Assembly (NCBI GenBank): GCA_965247505.1
Contig: OZ252020.1
Coordinates: forward strand, 2,542,001 to 2,606,000
Length of the DNA stretch: 64,000 nucleotides
Direction of reading: 5' to 3'
Origin: CAIYRG01 sp965247505
GTDB taxonomy: Bacteria > Pseudomonadota > Alphaproteobacteria > Micropepsales > Micropepsaceae
The stretch's first letter is position 1. Every line of letters begins with the position of its first letter. Shown piece by piece: positions 43,106 through 53,542 of the stretch. The translations under genes and the position numbers were made by a program. The notes under the pieces are model-generated. The model saw only the letters and a list, made by a program, of their open reading frames with translations. It searched no databases and was not told the origin of the DNA.

Positions 43106-43600
43106 ATGGCCACATGGCTGGAAATTCCAGACTTAAAGATTCCGAACTGGACCAAGCTGGCAATGATTGCCGGTCTCGGTGTTGCGCTTTGTGGTTGTCA
43201 AAGCGTGCGCGAGGCGACAGGCGTCGCCAAATTGGCGCCCGATGAATTCACGATTCTGACCAAGGCGCCGCTGATTGTTCCGCCCGACTATAATTTGCGT
43301 CCGCCACAGCCCGGCGCTGCGGATCGCAACTTAAGTTCGCCGGCCGATATGGCGCGCGCGGCTCTTTTCCAACAGCAGGATGCTTCGACCGCCGCCGCGC
43401 GATTGGGCCAAGACTATAGCGAGAGCGAAAGGCTTCTTCTTGCGCGCTCCGGGGGCTCGCTTGCCGATCCCGCCATCCGCCAACAGATTGGGATTGACTC
43501 AAGCCAATCCGATCAGGGCGAGGAATTCGCACGTGACATTATTTTCCCCGACGGCGGCGCGCCCGATCTGGACGCGCCAGATGTTCGCGGCACACAATAG
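43106..43600 (+). CDS. DUF3035 lipoprotein
   Basis: 164 residues from ATG 43106. A hydrophobic segment around MIAGLGVALCGC gives the lipobox Cys near residue 32. Downstream features: GVAKLAPDEFTILTKAPL, LIVPPDYNLRPPQPG and RAALF, typical for the alphaproteobacterial DUF3035 family located next to lspA. Unknown envelope function. Confidence 0.85.
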   Translation: MATWLEIPDLKIPNWTKLAMIAGLGVALCGCQSVREATGVAKLAPDEFTILTKAPLIVPPDYNLRPPQPGAADRNLSSPADMARAALFQQQDASTAAARLGQDYSESERLLLARSGGSLADPAIRQQIGIDSSQSDQGEEFARDIIFPDGGAPDLDAPDVRGTQ

Positions 43601-43619
43601 ACGCAATAGGATTTGAGCA

Positions 43620-45035
43620 ATGGAAAACGGCATCGGCGCCCGCATAGCGGCGATCGCCGCGATTCTTGTTGGCTTTGTGGCGCTTGTATTTATCGGGCAA
43701 CCGGGTGGCGCCCCGGATATTTCTGCGACGGCGGCCGGTGAGATTGACCCCGCAGTCTCGGGCGTCGTAGGGGACAGCAATGTCGCGCAGTTCACGCTCG
43801 ACAATGGAATGCGTATTCTCGTTATCCCGGATCATCGGGCCCCGGTGGTATCGCATATGGTGTGGTACCGCGTAGGCGGCGTAGACGATCCGCCGGGTCT
43901 TTCCGGCATCGCACATTTTTTCGAACATTTGATGTTCAAAGGCACCGACAAAGTCGCGCCGGGTGATATCTCTCGTATCGTCGCGCGCAATGGCGGGACG
44001 GATAATGCTTTCACCGGCCATGATTACACCGCCTATTTTCAGCGCATTGCGCGCGACCGCCTTGCCTTGGTTATGGAGCTGGAGGCGGACCGCATGGAAA
44101 ATTTAGTTCTCTCGGAAGAAAATGTGCTGACCGAGCGAGAGGTGGTGCGCGAAGAGCGCAATTTGCGCGTTGAATCCGATCCCTCATCGCAATTCCGCGA
44201 ACAGATGTCGGCGGCGCTTTTTCTCTCCCATCCTTATGGCCGACCGGTCATCGGTTGGGACGAGGAAATTCAACAAATCGGCCGTGAAGCAGCGATAGAC
44301 TTTTATTCGCATCATTATGCACCTAATAACGCGATGCTGGTCGTAACCGGCGATGTCGAGCCGATGGAAGTTTTGACTCTCGCCCAAGAGACCTATGGGC
44401 TGGTTGCCGCGCGTGAGCTTGCACCGCGCTCCCGTCCCGCGCAGCCGCCTCGGCTTTCTGAATCGCGCATCGATATGACCCATCCCGACACCCGTCTTCC
44501 CATATTCATGCGGATGTATCGTGTTCCTACGTATAGAACTGGGGAACCAGGCGTTGCAGAAGCATTCGATATGCTGACCACCATGTTGGGTGGTGGGGCG
44601 ACAAGCCGTTTGTACCGGGCGTTGGTGGTTGAGCAACAAATCGCAGTTTCTGCCGGCTCCTATTATGACGGCAGCGCAGCGAATCTTTCGGAATTCGGCG
44701 TTTATGCCTATCCAGCCGAGGGCGTGAGCTTCGATGAGGTTGAAGCGGCCATCGATGAAGTGCTCGCAGAGATGATGGCCGCGCCCCCTGAGCCCGGTGA
44801 ATTCGAGCGCGCACGCACGCGCCTTGTTGCCGCGCACATCTATGAGCAGGACAGCCAATTCGCCCTGGCAATGGATTATGGCCTTTCGCTGACCATAGGA
44901 TTGACGGTCGAAGACGTTGAAACCTGGCCCGACCGAATAGAATTAGTCACACCGGAAGATGTTCAGAACGTCGCGCGCGATTATTTAATCAAGAAGGAGG
45001 CGGTGACCGGAACCTTGGCGCCGTTAACGCCATGA
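43620..45035 (+). CDS. M16 zinc metallopeptidase, active subunit
   Basis: 471 residues with an N-terminal hydrophobic signal or anchor (IAAIAAILVGFVALVFIG). Inverted zinc motif HFFEHLMFKGT with the downstream Glu in ELEADRME. Forms a two-lobed clamp with its partner, which is encoded next and overlaps by 4 bp. Probably a periplasmic peptidase. Confidence 0.92.
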   Translation: MENGIGARIAAIAAILVGFVALVFIGQPGGAPDISATAAGEIDPAVSGVVGDSNVAQFTLDNGMRILVIPDHRAPVVSHMVWYRVGGVDDPPGLSGIAHFFEHLMFKGTDKVAPGDISRIVARNGGTDNAFTGHDYTAYFQRIARDRLALVMELEADRMENLVLSEENVLTEREVVREERNLRVESDPSSQFREQMSAALFLSHPYGRPVIGWDEEIQQIGREAAIDFYSHHYAPNNAMLVVTGDVEPMEVLTLAQETYGLVAARELAPRSRPAQPPRLSESRIDMTHPDTRLPIFMRMYRVPTYRTGEPGVAEAFDMLTTMLGGGATSRLYRALVVEQQIAVSAGSYYDGSAANLSEFGVYAYPAEGVSFDEVEAAIDEVLAEMMAAPPEPGEFERARTRLVAAHIYEQDSQFALAMDYGLSLTIGLTVEDVETWPDRIELVTPEDVQNVARDYLIKKEAVTGTLAPLTP

Positions 45036-46375
45036 GAAATTTACATCGGGCAATCCTAGCCGTGGCGCTTTTCCTTGCGCCATCTTTAGGCCAAGCGGCG
45101 GAAGTTGTGGTGGTCGACGCGCCGGAGGGCGTCGAAGCCTGGCTGTCTGAAGAACACACCATTCCGATGATCGCCTTTAGATTGTCCATTCCGGGCGGAG
45201 CGGCTTACGATCCAGCCGATTTGCCGGGGGTCGCCTCGATGGCGTCGGCGCTCCTGGACGAGGGCGCGGGCGATTTGGATGATGCGGCATTCAAAGAGGC
45301 TTTGGAGACCTATGCCATTCGCCTCGGCTTCGGCGGCGGGCGCGAATATCTCTCGGTGAGCATGTCGACCCTCACAGAAAATGCGGATGAAGCCTTTCGT
45401 CTCATGGCCTTGGCGCTACACGCGCCGCGTTTCGACGCAGCGCCCATTGAGCGCGTGCGCGCGCAAACTCTCGCGGGGCTACGTCAGGACGAGGAAGACC
45501 CCGGCACGATCGCGGCAAAGGCCTGGGCAAGTCATTATTTTTTGGATCACCCTTACGCACATGATTCGAGTGGGACATTCGAAAGCGTCGCCGCGATCAG
45601 CGCAGCGGACATTCGTGCCTATGCCGAACAGCACCTTGTGCGCGGCGGAGCAAAAGTTGCAGTCGCTGGAGATATCACTGAAGAGCAACTCGGCATCTAT
45701 TTGAAACAAATTTTCGGGCCGATGCCACTTGGCAATGTGGAGCCGGTCGCGCCACCGGCTGCATTCGGTGAGCCCGGAACCGAGATCATCGAAATGGATA
45801 TTCCCCAGCCGGCAGTAATCTTCGGGACCATAGGACCAATGCGTCACGATCCGGATTTTATTCCTGCCTATGTTGCAAATTATGTTTTGGGCGGCGGCGG
45901 GTTTTCTTCGCGGCTGATGGACGAGGTTCGTGAGAAGCGCGGCCTCACCTATGGCATCCGCACCGGGCTGCAGGATTACCGCACCACGGCTTTGATCCGG
46001 GGCTCGGTTCAAAGCGAACGCACGAAAGTGCTGACCGCATTGGAGGTCACGCGCCAAGAAATGGCGGAGTTTGCGTTAGACGGCGTGACCGAAATGGAGC
46101 TCGCCGACGCCAAGACATATCTCACCGGCTCGTTTCCATTGAGCCTCGATTCGAATTCGAAAATCGCGGGAGCGTTAAATGGGTTTCAGACTGCCGGGCT
46201 TGGCCCGGAATATGTGATCGAGCGCAACGGGCTTATCGAGGCTGTGACCTTGGAGCGCGTGAACGAAGTCGCCGCACGATATTATGGGCCCGACCAGCTT
46301 GTAGTCGTTATTGCGGGCACGCCTGCGTCGGCAGAAGAGACGGCAGCTGCGGAAGTGGCCCCTGCGGCGCAATAG
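45032..46375 (+). CDS. M16-family non-catalytic partner subunit
   Basis: 447 residues with a signal peptide (MRNLHRAILAVALFLAPSLG). It has the M16 fold (GVASMASALLDEGAGDLDD, GGGGFSSRLMDEVREKRGLTY) but no HxxEH: the equivalent position reads ASALLDE. It therefore pairs with the active subunit upstream (ATGA overlap), as in mitochondrial-processing-peptidase-like pairs. Confidence 0.9.
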   Translation: MRNLHRAILAVALFLAPSLGQAAEVVVVDAPEGVEAWLSEEHTIPMIAFRLSIPGGAAYDPADLPGVASMASALLDEGAGDLDDAAFKEALETYAIRLGFGGGREYLSVSMSTLTENADEAFRLMALALHAPRFDAAPIERVRAQTLAGLRQDEEDPGTIAAKAWASHYFLDHPYAHDSSGTFESVAAISAADIRAYAEQHLVRGGAKVAVAGDITEEQLGIYLKQIFGPMPLGNVEPVAPPAAFGEPGTEIIEMDIPQPAVIFGTIGPMRHDPDFIPAYVANYVLGGGGFSSRLMDEVREKRGLTYGIRTGLQDYRTTALIRGSVQSERTKVLTALEVTRQEMAEFALDGVTEMELADAKTYLTGSFPLSLDSNSKIAGALNGFQTAGLGPEYVIERNGLIEAVTLERVNEVAARYYGPDQLVVVIAGTPASAEETAAAEVAPAAQ

Positions 46376-46468
46376 GCACGCCCTTTGTCGTGCTGGATTG
46401 TTCCGCGTCCAGGATGACAAAATATTTTTTCATTCAACCAGCCGGCAAAACCCCCTAGGTTGCTCTCA

Positions 46469-47752
46469 ATGTCGGCAAAGCTTCCCTTTGAAACTTCCTT
46501 CTCCCTGGCGCTGACCGGCGATGGCGCGCCGGATCGCGCAGCATTTAATGCTGCGCTGGGCGAGTCCAAGGCTCATCTCATGGAGCTGCTTGACGCCCCT
46601 GATCCGCTTGAGCTGCTAACCATATTGGACCGCGAGGACGATTTGGCCGCTGCGGCGGACTTTGCGAAGAATTTTAGCAAGCACGCGGACAAGATATTTG
46701 TGTTGGGGATCGGTGGGTCGAGCGCCGGCGGTCACGCGCTTTCCTACCTCTTGCCCTACGCAAATGAGCGTGTGCCGCGTGTGATGTTCTTTAGCAATTT
46801 AGATCATTCGGTATTTGCGGCAGCACTGGCCGGATGCGATCCGGCAAAGACCAAGTTTCTCTCGATTTCAAAATCGGGCGGTACCGCCGAGACGCTGATT
46901 CAGACGCTGGCTGCCGCTGCTTTCCTGCGCGATAAAATAGAGCAGAAAAACATTGCGGATCATTTTGCCGTCGTGACGGACGCGAGGCCAAGCCCATTGC
47001 GCCAATTTGCCGAAGATATTGGCTGCCCGGTTCTCGATCACCCGTTGGGCATTGGTGGACGCTATTCGGTGTTGAGTATTGTCGGCCTATTGCCCGCAAT
47101 TTTAATGGGTTTGGATGCGAAAGCCTTCCGAGCGGGCGCCAAAGCTGTCATCGACAATGCGCGCGCAAATCCTGACGCCGATGAAAGTCCGGCTGCAGGC
47201 GCGGCACTACACGCAGCGTTGTTGCGCTCTGAGCGCTTACGCGAAACGGTATTATGGTCTTACGCCGACAAGCTCGGGTTGTTTGGCGCTTGGTGGCGTC
47301 AACTCTGGGCGGAGAGCCTGGGCAAGGGCGGGCAGGGCACGACGCCGGTCACGGCCCTTGGCTCGGCAGATCAACACAGCCAGTTGCAGCTTTTCTTGGA
47401 TGGGCCTGGCGGAGCGCTGTTCACGCTGATCTCGCTGGCCTCTGCCGGTGAGGGGCCGCGTGTTTTAAGTGAGGATGCTGAAAAGCTAGGACTTTCCTAC
47501 CTTGCCGAAAAATCATTGGGCGATCTCGTCGCCGCCGGCGCGCAGGCAACCGCACAGACCTTGGCACGCCGGGGGCGAGCTGTTCGGGTCATTCAGCTGG
47601 GGACAGTGAATGAGTTCGCGTTGGGAGCGCTCTTCATGCACTTTATACTGGAGACGATTCTGATGGCTCGCCTGACGTCCGTCGATCCATTCGGTCAGCC
47701 CGCAGTGGAAGAGGGTAAGGCGCTGACACGGAAAATCTTAGCAGGGAAGTAA
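46469..47752 (+). CDS. pgi: Glucose-6-phosphate isomerase
   Basis: 427 residues from ATG 46469, the shorter alphaproteobacterial type rather than the 550-residue enterobacterial form. Sugar-isomerase motifs: VLGIGGSSAGGHAL, LSISKSGGTAETL, GIGGRYSVLSIVGL and LGSADQHSQLQLFLDGP. Interconverts glucose 6-phosphate and fructose 6-phosphate. Stands 4 bp before mutL. Confidence 0.92.
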   Translation: MSAKLPFETSFSLALTGDGAPDRAAFNAALGESKAHLMELLDAPDPLELLTILDREDDLAAAADFAKNFSKHADKIFVLGIGGSSAGGHALSYLLPYANERVPRVMFFSNLDHSVFAAALAGCDPAKTKFLSISKSGGTAETLIQTLAAAAFLRDKIEQKNIADHFAVVTDARPSPLRQFAEDIGCPVLDHPLGIGGRYSVLSIVGLLPAILMGLDAKAFRAGAKAVIDNARANPDADESPAAGAALHAALLRSERLRETVLWSYADKLGLFGAWWRQLWAESLGKGGQGTTPVTALGSADQHSQLQLFLDGPGGALFTLISLASAGEGPRVLSEDAEKLGLSYLAEKSLGDLVAAGAQATAQTLARRGRAVRVIQLGTVNEFALGALFMHFILETILMARLTSVDPFGQPAVEEGKALTRKILAGK

Positions 47753-47756
47753 TCGC

Positions 47757-49631
47757 TTGAGCGCGAACTCCATACGGCGTCTTTCGGAAGGCACGATCAA
47801 TCAGATCGCAGCCGGCGAAGTGGTCGAGCGTCCGGCGTCCGCGGTGAAGGAGCTTGCCGAGAACGCACTTGATGCCGGTGCAACGCGCGTTGCAATTACG
47901 ATTTCCGATGGCGGTGCCTCGCTCATATTGGTCGAGGATGACGGTATCGGCATGAACGCCGATAGCTTGAAGCTTGCGATCGAACGCCATGCAACCTCGA
48001 AACTACCCGCCCGCACCGACGGCGCCGACGATCTCACCCATATTGAAACCATGGGATTTCGCGGTGAGGCGCTGCCCTCTATCGGCGCGGTGGCGCGACT
48101 TTCGGTCTTGAGCCGTACCATTGAGAGCGATGCCCATAGTATTCGTGTCGATGGCGGTAAGGTTTCGGGGCCTGAACCGGCGGCCTATCTTGCAAAGGGT
48201 CAGCACGGTACGCGCGTTGAGGTGCACGATCTTTTCTTTGCCACACCCGCGCGATTGAAATTCATGAAGTCGGTGCGGAGCGAGACTTTGGCCGTGATCG
48301 ATGTCGTGAAGCGCTTGGCAATGGCGCGCCCGGATGTCGCATTTAGCCTGACGGCGGACGGGCGGGTGTCGCTCTCCTTGGCGGCGGAATCGGTTCTCTT
48401 TGACGGTAAGCTCAGGCGGCTTGCACGCGTTCTGGGGCGCGATTTCGCCGGCAACGTCGCGCCTATCGATGCTATGCGCGAAAACGTCCGCCTGTCCGGT
48501 TTTGCCGGGCTTCCAACCTATCATCGCGGCAATGCGCAGATGCAATTTCTCTTCGTCAATAATAGACCCGTGCGCGATCGCATGCTGCTGGGCGCGGTGC
48601 GCGGCGCCTATGGCGATACCATCGTAAAGGGCCGTTACCCGGCGATGGCACTCTTTATCGATTGCGACCCCGCCTTTGTCGATGTGAATGTCCATCCCGC
48701 CAAAAGCGAGGTGCGGTTTCGCGATATCGGTTTGGTGCGCGGCCTGATCGTGGGCGCGCTCAAAAGCGCTTTGCATGAAGAAGCCCATCGCGCCTCTTCC
48801 ACCATTGCGGACGCAACGATCTCGGCTTTTCGTAGCCCCAATGGCGCGCAAGCGGGGATGTCTTTTACACCTCGTATTGGTGCGCTTCCCGAACATGGTC
48901 ACGGTTCTCGCGGCTTTAATGAAGGGGCGCGCGAATTCTACGCGCCGCTGCGCGGTGGCCCGGACTTACGCATTGTCGAAAATGTCCCGCAAGCAGATGG
49001 TCCTGAAGATGACGCTAAACATGAGAGCAGTGAAGGGCATGATCATGAAGGACCCGCATTGGGACTTGCGCGCGGTCAGGTTCACGACACTTATATTGTC
49101 GCCCAAACCTCAGACGGCATGGTGATCGTCGATCAGCATGCTGCTCATGAACGTATTGTCTATGAGCGGATGAAGGAATTGGCGGAGGCTGGCGGTATTG
49201 CGCGCCAGAAACTGCTTGTTCCCGAAGTCGTGGAGCTGGACGAGGGTGGCGCGGAGCGAATTGTCGCGCGTGCCGAAGAGCTCTCAAAGCTTGGCCTGAT
49301 CGTCGAGAATTTCGGGAGCGGAACCGTGCTCATTCGCGAGACGCCCGCGCTTCTCGGCGAGATCGATGTCAAACCCTTGCTGCGCGATATTGCGGACGAG
49401 CTCAGCGAAAGCGGCACGGCAAATACGATTAAGGAAAAACTCGATCATGTTCTTGCGACCATGGCCTGTCATGGCAGCGTACGCGCGGGCCGCAAGCTCA
49501 GAAATGATGAAATGAACGCGCTTCTGCGCGATATGGAGGGAACGCCCAATACGGGACAGTGTAATCACGGCCGCCCCACCTATGTGGAGCTGAAACTGGC
49601 TGATATCGAGCGGCTTTTCGGACGCCGATAG
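47757..49631 (+). CDS. mutL: DNA mismatch repair protein MutL
   Basis: 624 residues from a TTG start. N-terminal GHKL ATPase motifs NQIAAGEVVERPASAVKEL, VEDDGIGMNA and MGFRGEALPSI. The C-terminal endonuclease motif DQHAAHERIVYE and CNHGRPT are present, as in organisms without MutH. Acts with MutS on mismatches. Confidence 0.95.
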   Translation: MSANSIRRLSEGTINQIAAGEVVERPASAVKELAENALDAGATRVAITISDGGASLILVEDDGIGMNADSLKLAIERHATSKLPARTDGADDLTHIETMGFRGEALPSIGAVARLSVLSRTIESDAHSIRVDGGKVSGPEPAAYLAKGQHGTRVEVHDLFFATPARLKFMKSVRSETLAVIDVVKRLAMARPDVAFSLTADGRVSLSLAAESVLFDGKLRRLARVLGRDFAGNVAPIDAMRENVRLSGFAGLPTYHRGNAQMQFLFVNNRPVRDRMLLGAVRGAYGDTIVKGRYPAMALFIDCDPAFVDVNVHPAKSEVRFRDIGLVRGLIVGALKSALHEEAHRASSTIADATISAFRSPNGAQAGMSFTPRIGALPEHGHGSRGFNEGAREFYAPLRGGPDLRIVENVPQADGPEDDAKHESSEGHDHEGPALGLARGQVHDTYIVAQTSDGMVIVDQHAAHERIVYERMKELAEAGGIARQKLLVPEVVELDEGGAERIVARAEELSKLGLIVENFGSGTVLIRETPALLGEIDVKPLLRDIADELSESGTANTIKEKLDHVLATMACHGSVRAGRKLRNDEMNALLRDMEGTPNTGQCNHGRPTYVELKLADIERLFGRR

Positions 49632-49759
49632 AGTTCCGACGCTTAGCCGAAAACGGCCATGGAATTGCCAAACTTGGGTGAGATTCTAGTTGACGTTGAG
49701 TGGGCTTATCCTGTTTTAAGGTCGTCCTGATCTAAATGGGGATGCTTGAGCGAAAAACC

Positions 49760-50437
49760 ATGAAGAAAACGATTGCCGCAATATCGTCTCTCCTCTTGCC
49801 CGTCTTTCTGTGGTCCGCCACAGCCGACGCCGCCTCCTTTCGAGAAGATGGAAAGGTGCAAGTCGAAGATACGCGCGTTTCCGATGCGTTAAGAGGCGCG
49901 CTAGGCACGCAGGCGGTCTCCGAAGAGATTGGACGCACCATCGGCATCCTCATGTATCAGGACAATTATCTGACCCTGTTAGAATCAGAACTGATTCTCG
50001 AATTGCTCAAAAGCATGGGCAGAAATGTCGAAATCACCGATCCTGGCGGAGAAATTTTCTTCGTTCCTGCATTGTCTCAGGGCGCGCATGATTTTCTTAG
50101 CCTCAGCGACACACCGGATATTGCTATTTTCTGGCTTGCCGGTCCCGTTGGGATGAAAAAGCTGTCCGATATAACGGTCTTGAATCCGAACATCCGTGAT
50201 GAGGTGCAGCATTTTATTGCGAATCAGCTTTATCTTCGCTGGCGGACAAGTACTTACATCAATGGCTATAGCCCGCTGCGCACGACTTTGAGCACGGCCT
50301 TCGTGCAATGGCGCGATGCCGGGCCCGAGACGCTGAAAGTCGCGCGCGAGATTCTCTACGACGCGCTGGTCGAGCTCGACATGGCGGTGAATGACGACGT
50401 GCCGGACGAAATGTATGAGCGCCTGAGAGAAGGCTAA
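49760..50437 (+). CDS. Exported protein of unknown function (225 aa)
   Basis: ATG 49760 gives a clean signal peptide (MKKTIAAISSLLLPVFLWSA, then TADAA); an earlier in-frame ATG adds a charged stretch. The mature protein is mostly helical with no recognised motif; a DIAIFWLAGPVGMKKLSD segment is mildly hydrophobic. Its stop overlaps that of the convergent rsmD gene. Confidence 0.6.
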   Translation: MKKTIAAISSLLLPVFLWSATADAASFREDGKVQVEDTRVSDALRGALGTQAVSEEIGRTIGILMYQDNYLTLLESELILELLKSMGRNVEITDPGGEIFFVPALSQGAHDFLSLSDTPDIAIFWLAGPVGMKKLSDITVLNPNIRDEVQHFIANQLYLRWRTSTYINGYSPLRTTLSTAFVQWRDAGPETLKVAREILYDALVELDMAVNDDVPDEMYERLREG

Positions 50438-51009
50438 GTATTATCGGTATCGCTTGGGCGCAGGAACGCCACGCGCGTCTCTCCATAAAGCCGTTCATCG
50501 AGAATCTGGTAATCATCCGTAGACGGAATATTTGTGTCCCGCGCGGCTTCCGCCACGACAATAGCATGCGGTTGCAGCCAGCCGCCCGCATGGAGCGAGG
50601 CAAGCGCGGGCGCCAGCAGATTCTGACCATAGGGCGGATCCAGAAAAGTGAGATCGAAAGGCTTGTTGATATTGCGCCCAAGATCACTCGCATCGCGGCG
50701 CCAAATTTTGGTTTTTCCGGTCAAACCCATGACCTCGACATTGCGCCGCAATGTGGCGCGGCTTGTCGCCGAATTATCGATAAGAAAGGCGTAGGCTGCA
50801 CCGCGCGAGAGCGCTTCTATTCCCAGCGCACCGGTACCGGCAAAGAGGTCGATGACGCGCGCATCGTCAAGCCCGAAATCGGCCCCAAAATCGCGGTGCT
50901 CCAGGACATTGAAAATGGCCTGGCGGACCTTGTCTGATGTCGGCCTGACATTGAGCCCTTGAGGGGCGGAAAGAGGGCGGCCTTTTAACGCGCCGGCGGT
51001 AATCCGCAT
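50434..51009 (-). CDS. rsmD: 16S rRNA (guanine(966)-N2)-methyltransferase RsmD
   Basis: 191 residues from ATG 51009, with AGGAA at 6 nt upstream; longer frames lack a good site. N-terminus MRITAGALKGRPLSAPQGLN, SAM motif DLFAGTGALGIEALSRGA and catalytic DPPYG. Methylates G966 of 16S rRNA. Confidence 0.95.
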   Translation of the reverse strand: MRITAGALKGRPLSAPQGLNVRPTSDKVRQAIFNVLEHRDFGADFGLDDARVIDLFAGTGALGIEALSRGAAYAFLIDNSATSRATLRRNVEVMGLTGKTKIWRRDASDLGRNINKPFDLTFLDPPYGQNLLAPALASLHAGGWLQPHAIVVAEAARDTNIPSTDDYQILDERLYGETRVAFLRPSDTDNT

Positions 51010-51153
51010 GGTTTTTCCTGTGATTTTGGAAGCGCCGGCCATCGATACCCCATGGAGGGCTTGGGCGCGAGAAGTGCTCACAAATTCTCACTTTTTCGAA
51101 AGACAAACACGCTAGGCTTTGGAAGCTGCCAGCTTGGGAGTATAGATTAGCCT

Positions 51154-53268
51154 ATGCGGAGCATTTGGGCCTTAACGATTGTTTTCCTAGGACTTCTTGT
51201 CCTGGGGGCGCCGGCGCGCGCGCAAAATGCGCTCCCCCCTGACAATTTGCCCAAGGTTCAGGCACAATTTGTGCCCGAGCGGAGCGAAATCCGCCCCGGC
51301 GAAACGGTCACCGTCGCTTTGCATAAAGTCATCCGGGAGGGCTGGCACACCTATTGGCTCAACCCCGGCGATTCGGGCGCGCCGACCTTTATCGAGTGGG
51401 AGCTGCCCGAAGGATGGTCCACCGGCGATATTCAATGGCCCTATCCGATGCGTCTGCCGATCGGGCCGCTGATGAATTACGGCTATGAACACGAGGTCGC
51501 GCTTCTCGTGGACGTTACTGTCCCTGAGGATGCAACGCCCGGCGAGACTCTGACATTTCCGACCGATGTCGGCTGGCTGGTCTGCGCGGATGTTTGTATT
51601 CCGGAAGATGCCACGGTCGATCTCAATTTGACGATCTCAAATAGTCCTGCTCCGCCCAGCGCCGAAACCGAACAGTTTTTTGCCGGGGCGCGGGAGAAGC
51701 TTCCGTTAGATGCAAGCTTTACATCTCGCTTTGATGCCGACAATGCCCGCTTTGCGCTTCTTATAGAAAATAACGCGTTTGTCGCCGCCCCGCCGCGTGA
51801 TGCGGTTTTTTATCCGTATACGGATGGAATTGTCGAGCCGCCCGCCGCGCAAAATTTACGTACAGTGCAAAATGGGCTGGTACTCGAGACCACTGCCGGG
51901 TGGGAGATAGCCGATCCCGAAAAACGGCCCAGCTTCGAAGATGTTTCCGGCGTGCTGGTGCTCACTTCGGCAGGTGGGCAGACGGAATCATTTTCGCTCA
52001 CCGCAACACCGGGAATCATTCCCGTAGCGGTCCCCTTAGCGCTCGCCGATGTCGGGTTCCTTTCCGCTTTGCTTTTCGCTTTTTTGGGCGGCATCATTCT
52101 CAACCTAATGCCTTGCGTGCTGCCCGTACTTTCGATGAAGGCGCTTGCGCTCGCAAATAAGGCGGGTACTCCCACGGAAGCCAAATATGAGGCCTTGGCC
52201 TATGCCGCCGGCGTCGTTTCGACCTTTGTGGTTTTGGCCTTGGTGCTGATCGGAGTTCGCGCCGGCGGATCGGCCGTGGGCTGGGGCTTTCAATTGCAGC
52301 AACCGATTTTTGTTGCGGCGCTGGCGCTCCTGATGTTTGCGGTCGGCCTCAATCTTGCAGGGCTATTTGAGATTAGCGCCGGACGGTTTGCGGGGACGGG
52401 GCAAAATCTCACCGGCAAAGGCGGCGCGACGGGAAGCTTTTTCACCGGTACGCTCGCCGTTGTAGTGGCCACGCCTTGCACGGCGCCCTTTATGGCAGCC
52501 GCACTTGGTTATGCAGCGACCCAAAGTGCTGTGATTTCGCTATCGGTCTTTCTCGCGCTTGCCCTAGGGTTCGCGCTGCCCTTTGTCATTCTTGGGTTTT
52601 CTCCATCGGTGTTGAAGCATTTGCCGCGCCCTGGCGCTTGGATGGATGTCTTTAAACAGGTGCTGGCTTTTCCGATGTTCGGCGCCGCGCTCTGGCTTGT
52701 TTGGGTGCTGGCACAGCAAACCGGACCCGATGGGCTTTTCGCGGTTTTCGGCGCCGGCCTCGCATTGGCCTTTGCTCTTTGGGCCTTTGGCGCCAGCAGC
52801 AAAGCGAGCGGGAAGGGCAGTAGGCTGGGGCTTGCGAGCGCAGTTATTGCGCTTATCCTTGTGGCGCTCCTCACGGCGCGGGTCGGTGGCAGTAGCGCGG
52901 TTCAGGCCGAGGCCTCCGGTGGTGGTGTGTTGGGCTATGAGCCTTACAGCGTCTCGCGCATCGCGGAATTGCGCGTAGCGGGAACACCGGTTTTCGTGAA
53001 CGTGACTGCGGCGTGGTGCATTACCTGCCTCGTCAATGAGCAAATCGCGCTCTCGGGCAAGACGTTGAAAAATGCCTTTGCCGAAAATAGTGTGGTCGCC
53101 CTTAAAGCGGACTGGACCAATCAAAATCCGGAAATCACGGCGTTGCTCGCAGAATATGGCCGCAATGGCGTGCCGCTTTATCTTTACTACGCTCCCAATG
53201 CACAAACTGCGGAAATTCTTCCGCAAATCCTCACCGAATCCATCGTTCTCGCGGCGCTTGAATCTTAA
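51154..53268 (+). CDS. DsbD-family thiol:disulfide interchange protein
   Basis: 704 residues. Signal peptide, then a periplasmic beta domain with a WLVCADVCIPE Cys pair (about 140-155), a polytopic membrane region with NLMPCVLPVLSMK and VVATPCTAPFM, and a C-terminal thioredoxin domain with AAWCITCLVNE. Carries reducing power from cytoplasm to periplasm, which would support maturation of the multihaem cytochrome and other exported proteins here. Confidence 0.9.
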   Translation: MRSIWALTIVFLGLLVLGAPARAQNALPPDNLPKVQAQFVPERSEIRPGETVTVALHKVIREGWHTYWLNPGDSGAPTFIEWELPEGWSTGDIQWPYPMRLPIGPLMNYGYEHEVALLVDVTVPEDATPGETLTFPTDVGWLVCADVCIPEDATVDLNLTISNSPAPPSAETEQFFAGAREKLPLDASFTSRFDADNARFALLIENNAFVAAPPRDAVFYPYTDGIVEPPAAQNLRTVQNGLVLETTAGWEIADPEKRPSFEDVSGVLVLTSAGGQTESFSLTATPGIIPVAVPLALADVGFLSALLFAFLGGIILNLMPCVLPVLSMKALALANKAGTPTEAKYEALAYAAGVVSTFVVLALVLIGVRAGGSAVGWGFQLQQPIFVAALALLMFAVGLNLAGLFEISAGRFAGTGQNLTGKGGATGSFFTGTLAVVVATPCTAPFMAAALGYAATQSAVISLSVFLALALGFALPFVILGFSPSVLKHLPRPGAWMDVFKQVLAFPMFGAALWLVWVLAQQTGPDGLFAVFGAGLALAFALWAFGASSKASGKGSRLGLASAVIALILVALLTARVGGSSAVQAEASGGGVLGYEPYSVSRIAELRVAGTPVFVNVTAAWCITCLVNEQIALSGKTLKNAFAENSVVALKADWTNQNPEITALLAEYGRNGVPLYLYYAPNAQTAEILPQILTESIVLAALES

Positions 53269-53298
53269 GCGCTGGAACGGAGCACTATAGGAAACGCG

Positions 53299-53448
53299 CT
53301 ATAGGAGCTGCGGCCAAAGCCCGCTCACGCCTACGAAAATCAAATAAATCGCTATGAAATAGTTCAATAGGCGCGGGACAAGAAGAATCAAGACCCCAAT
53401 GACCAGCGCGACGAGCGGCTGAAGGGCAAAGATATTTGCAGCATCCAT
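53299..53448 (-). CDS. DUF3096 small membrane protein (49 aa)
   Basis: ATG 53448 with GGAG at 7 nt. Sequence has ALQPLVALVIGVLILLVPRL then LNYFIAIYLIFVGVSGL, the DUF3096 pattern of two helices joined by a P-R-L-L-N-Y turn. Function unknown. Confidence 0.8.
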   Translation of the reverse strand: MDAANIFALQPLVALVIGVLILLVPRLLNYFIAIYLIFVGVSGLWPQLL

Positions 53449-53542
53449 TTGGCTCTCCTAAAAAATATTCTGATGCGTTTCCTATGACGAAGTGGCCTAG
53501 AAGGCCAGGGTATGCGGTCGCTAGCTCTAAATCCGTCGATCG

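Noticed and set aside
45032..46375. Independent active M16 protease
   Set aside because: The HxxEH motif is absent, so it is better read as the non-catalytic partner of the upstream subunit.
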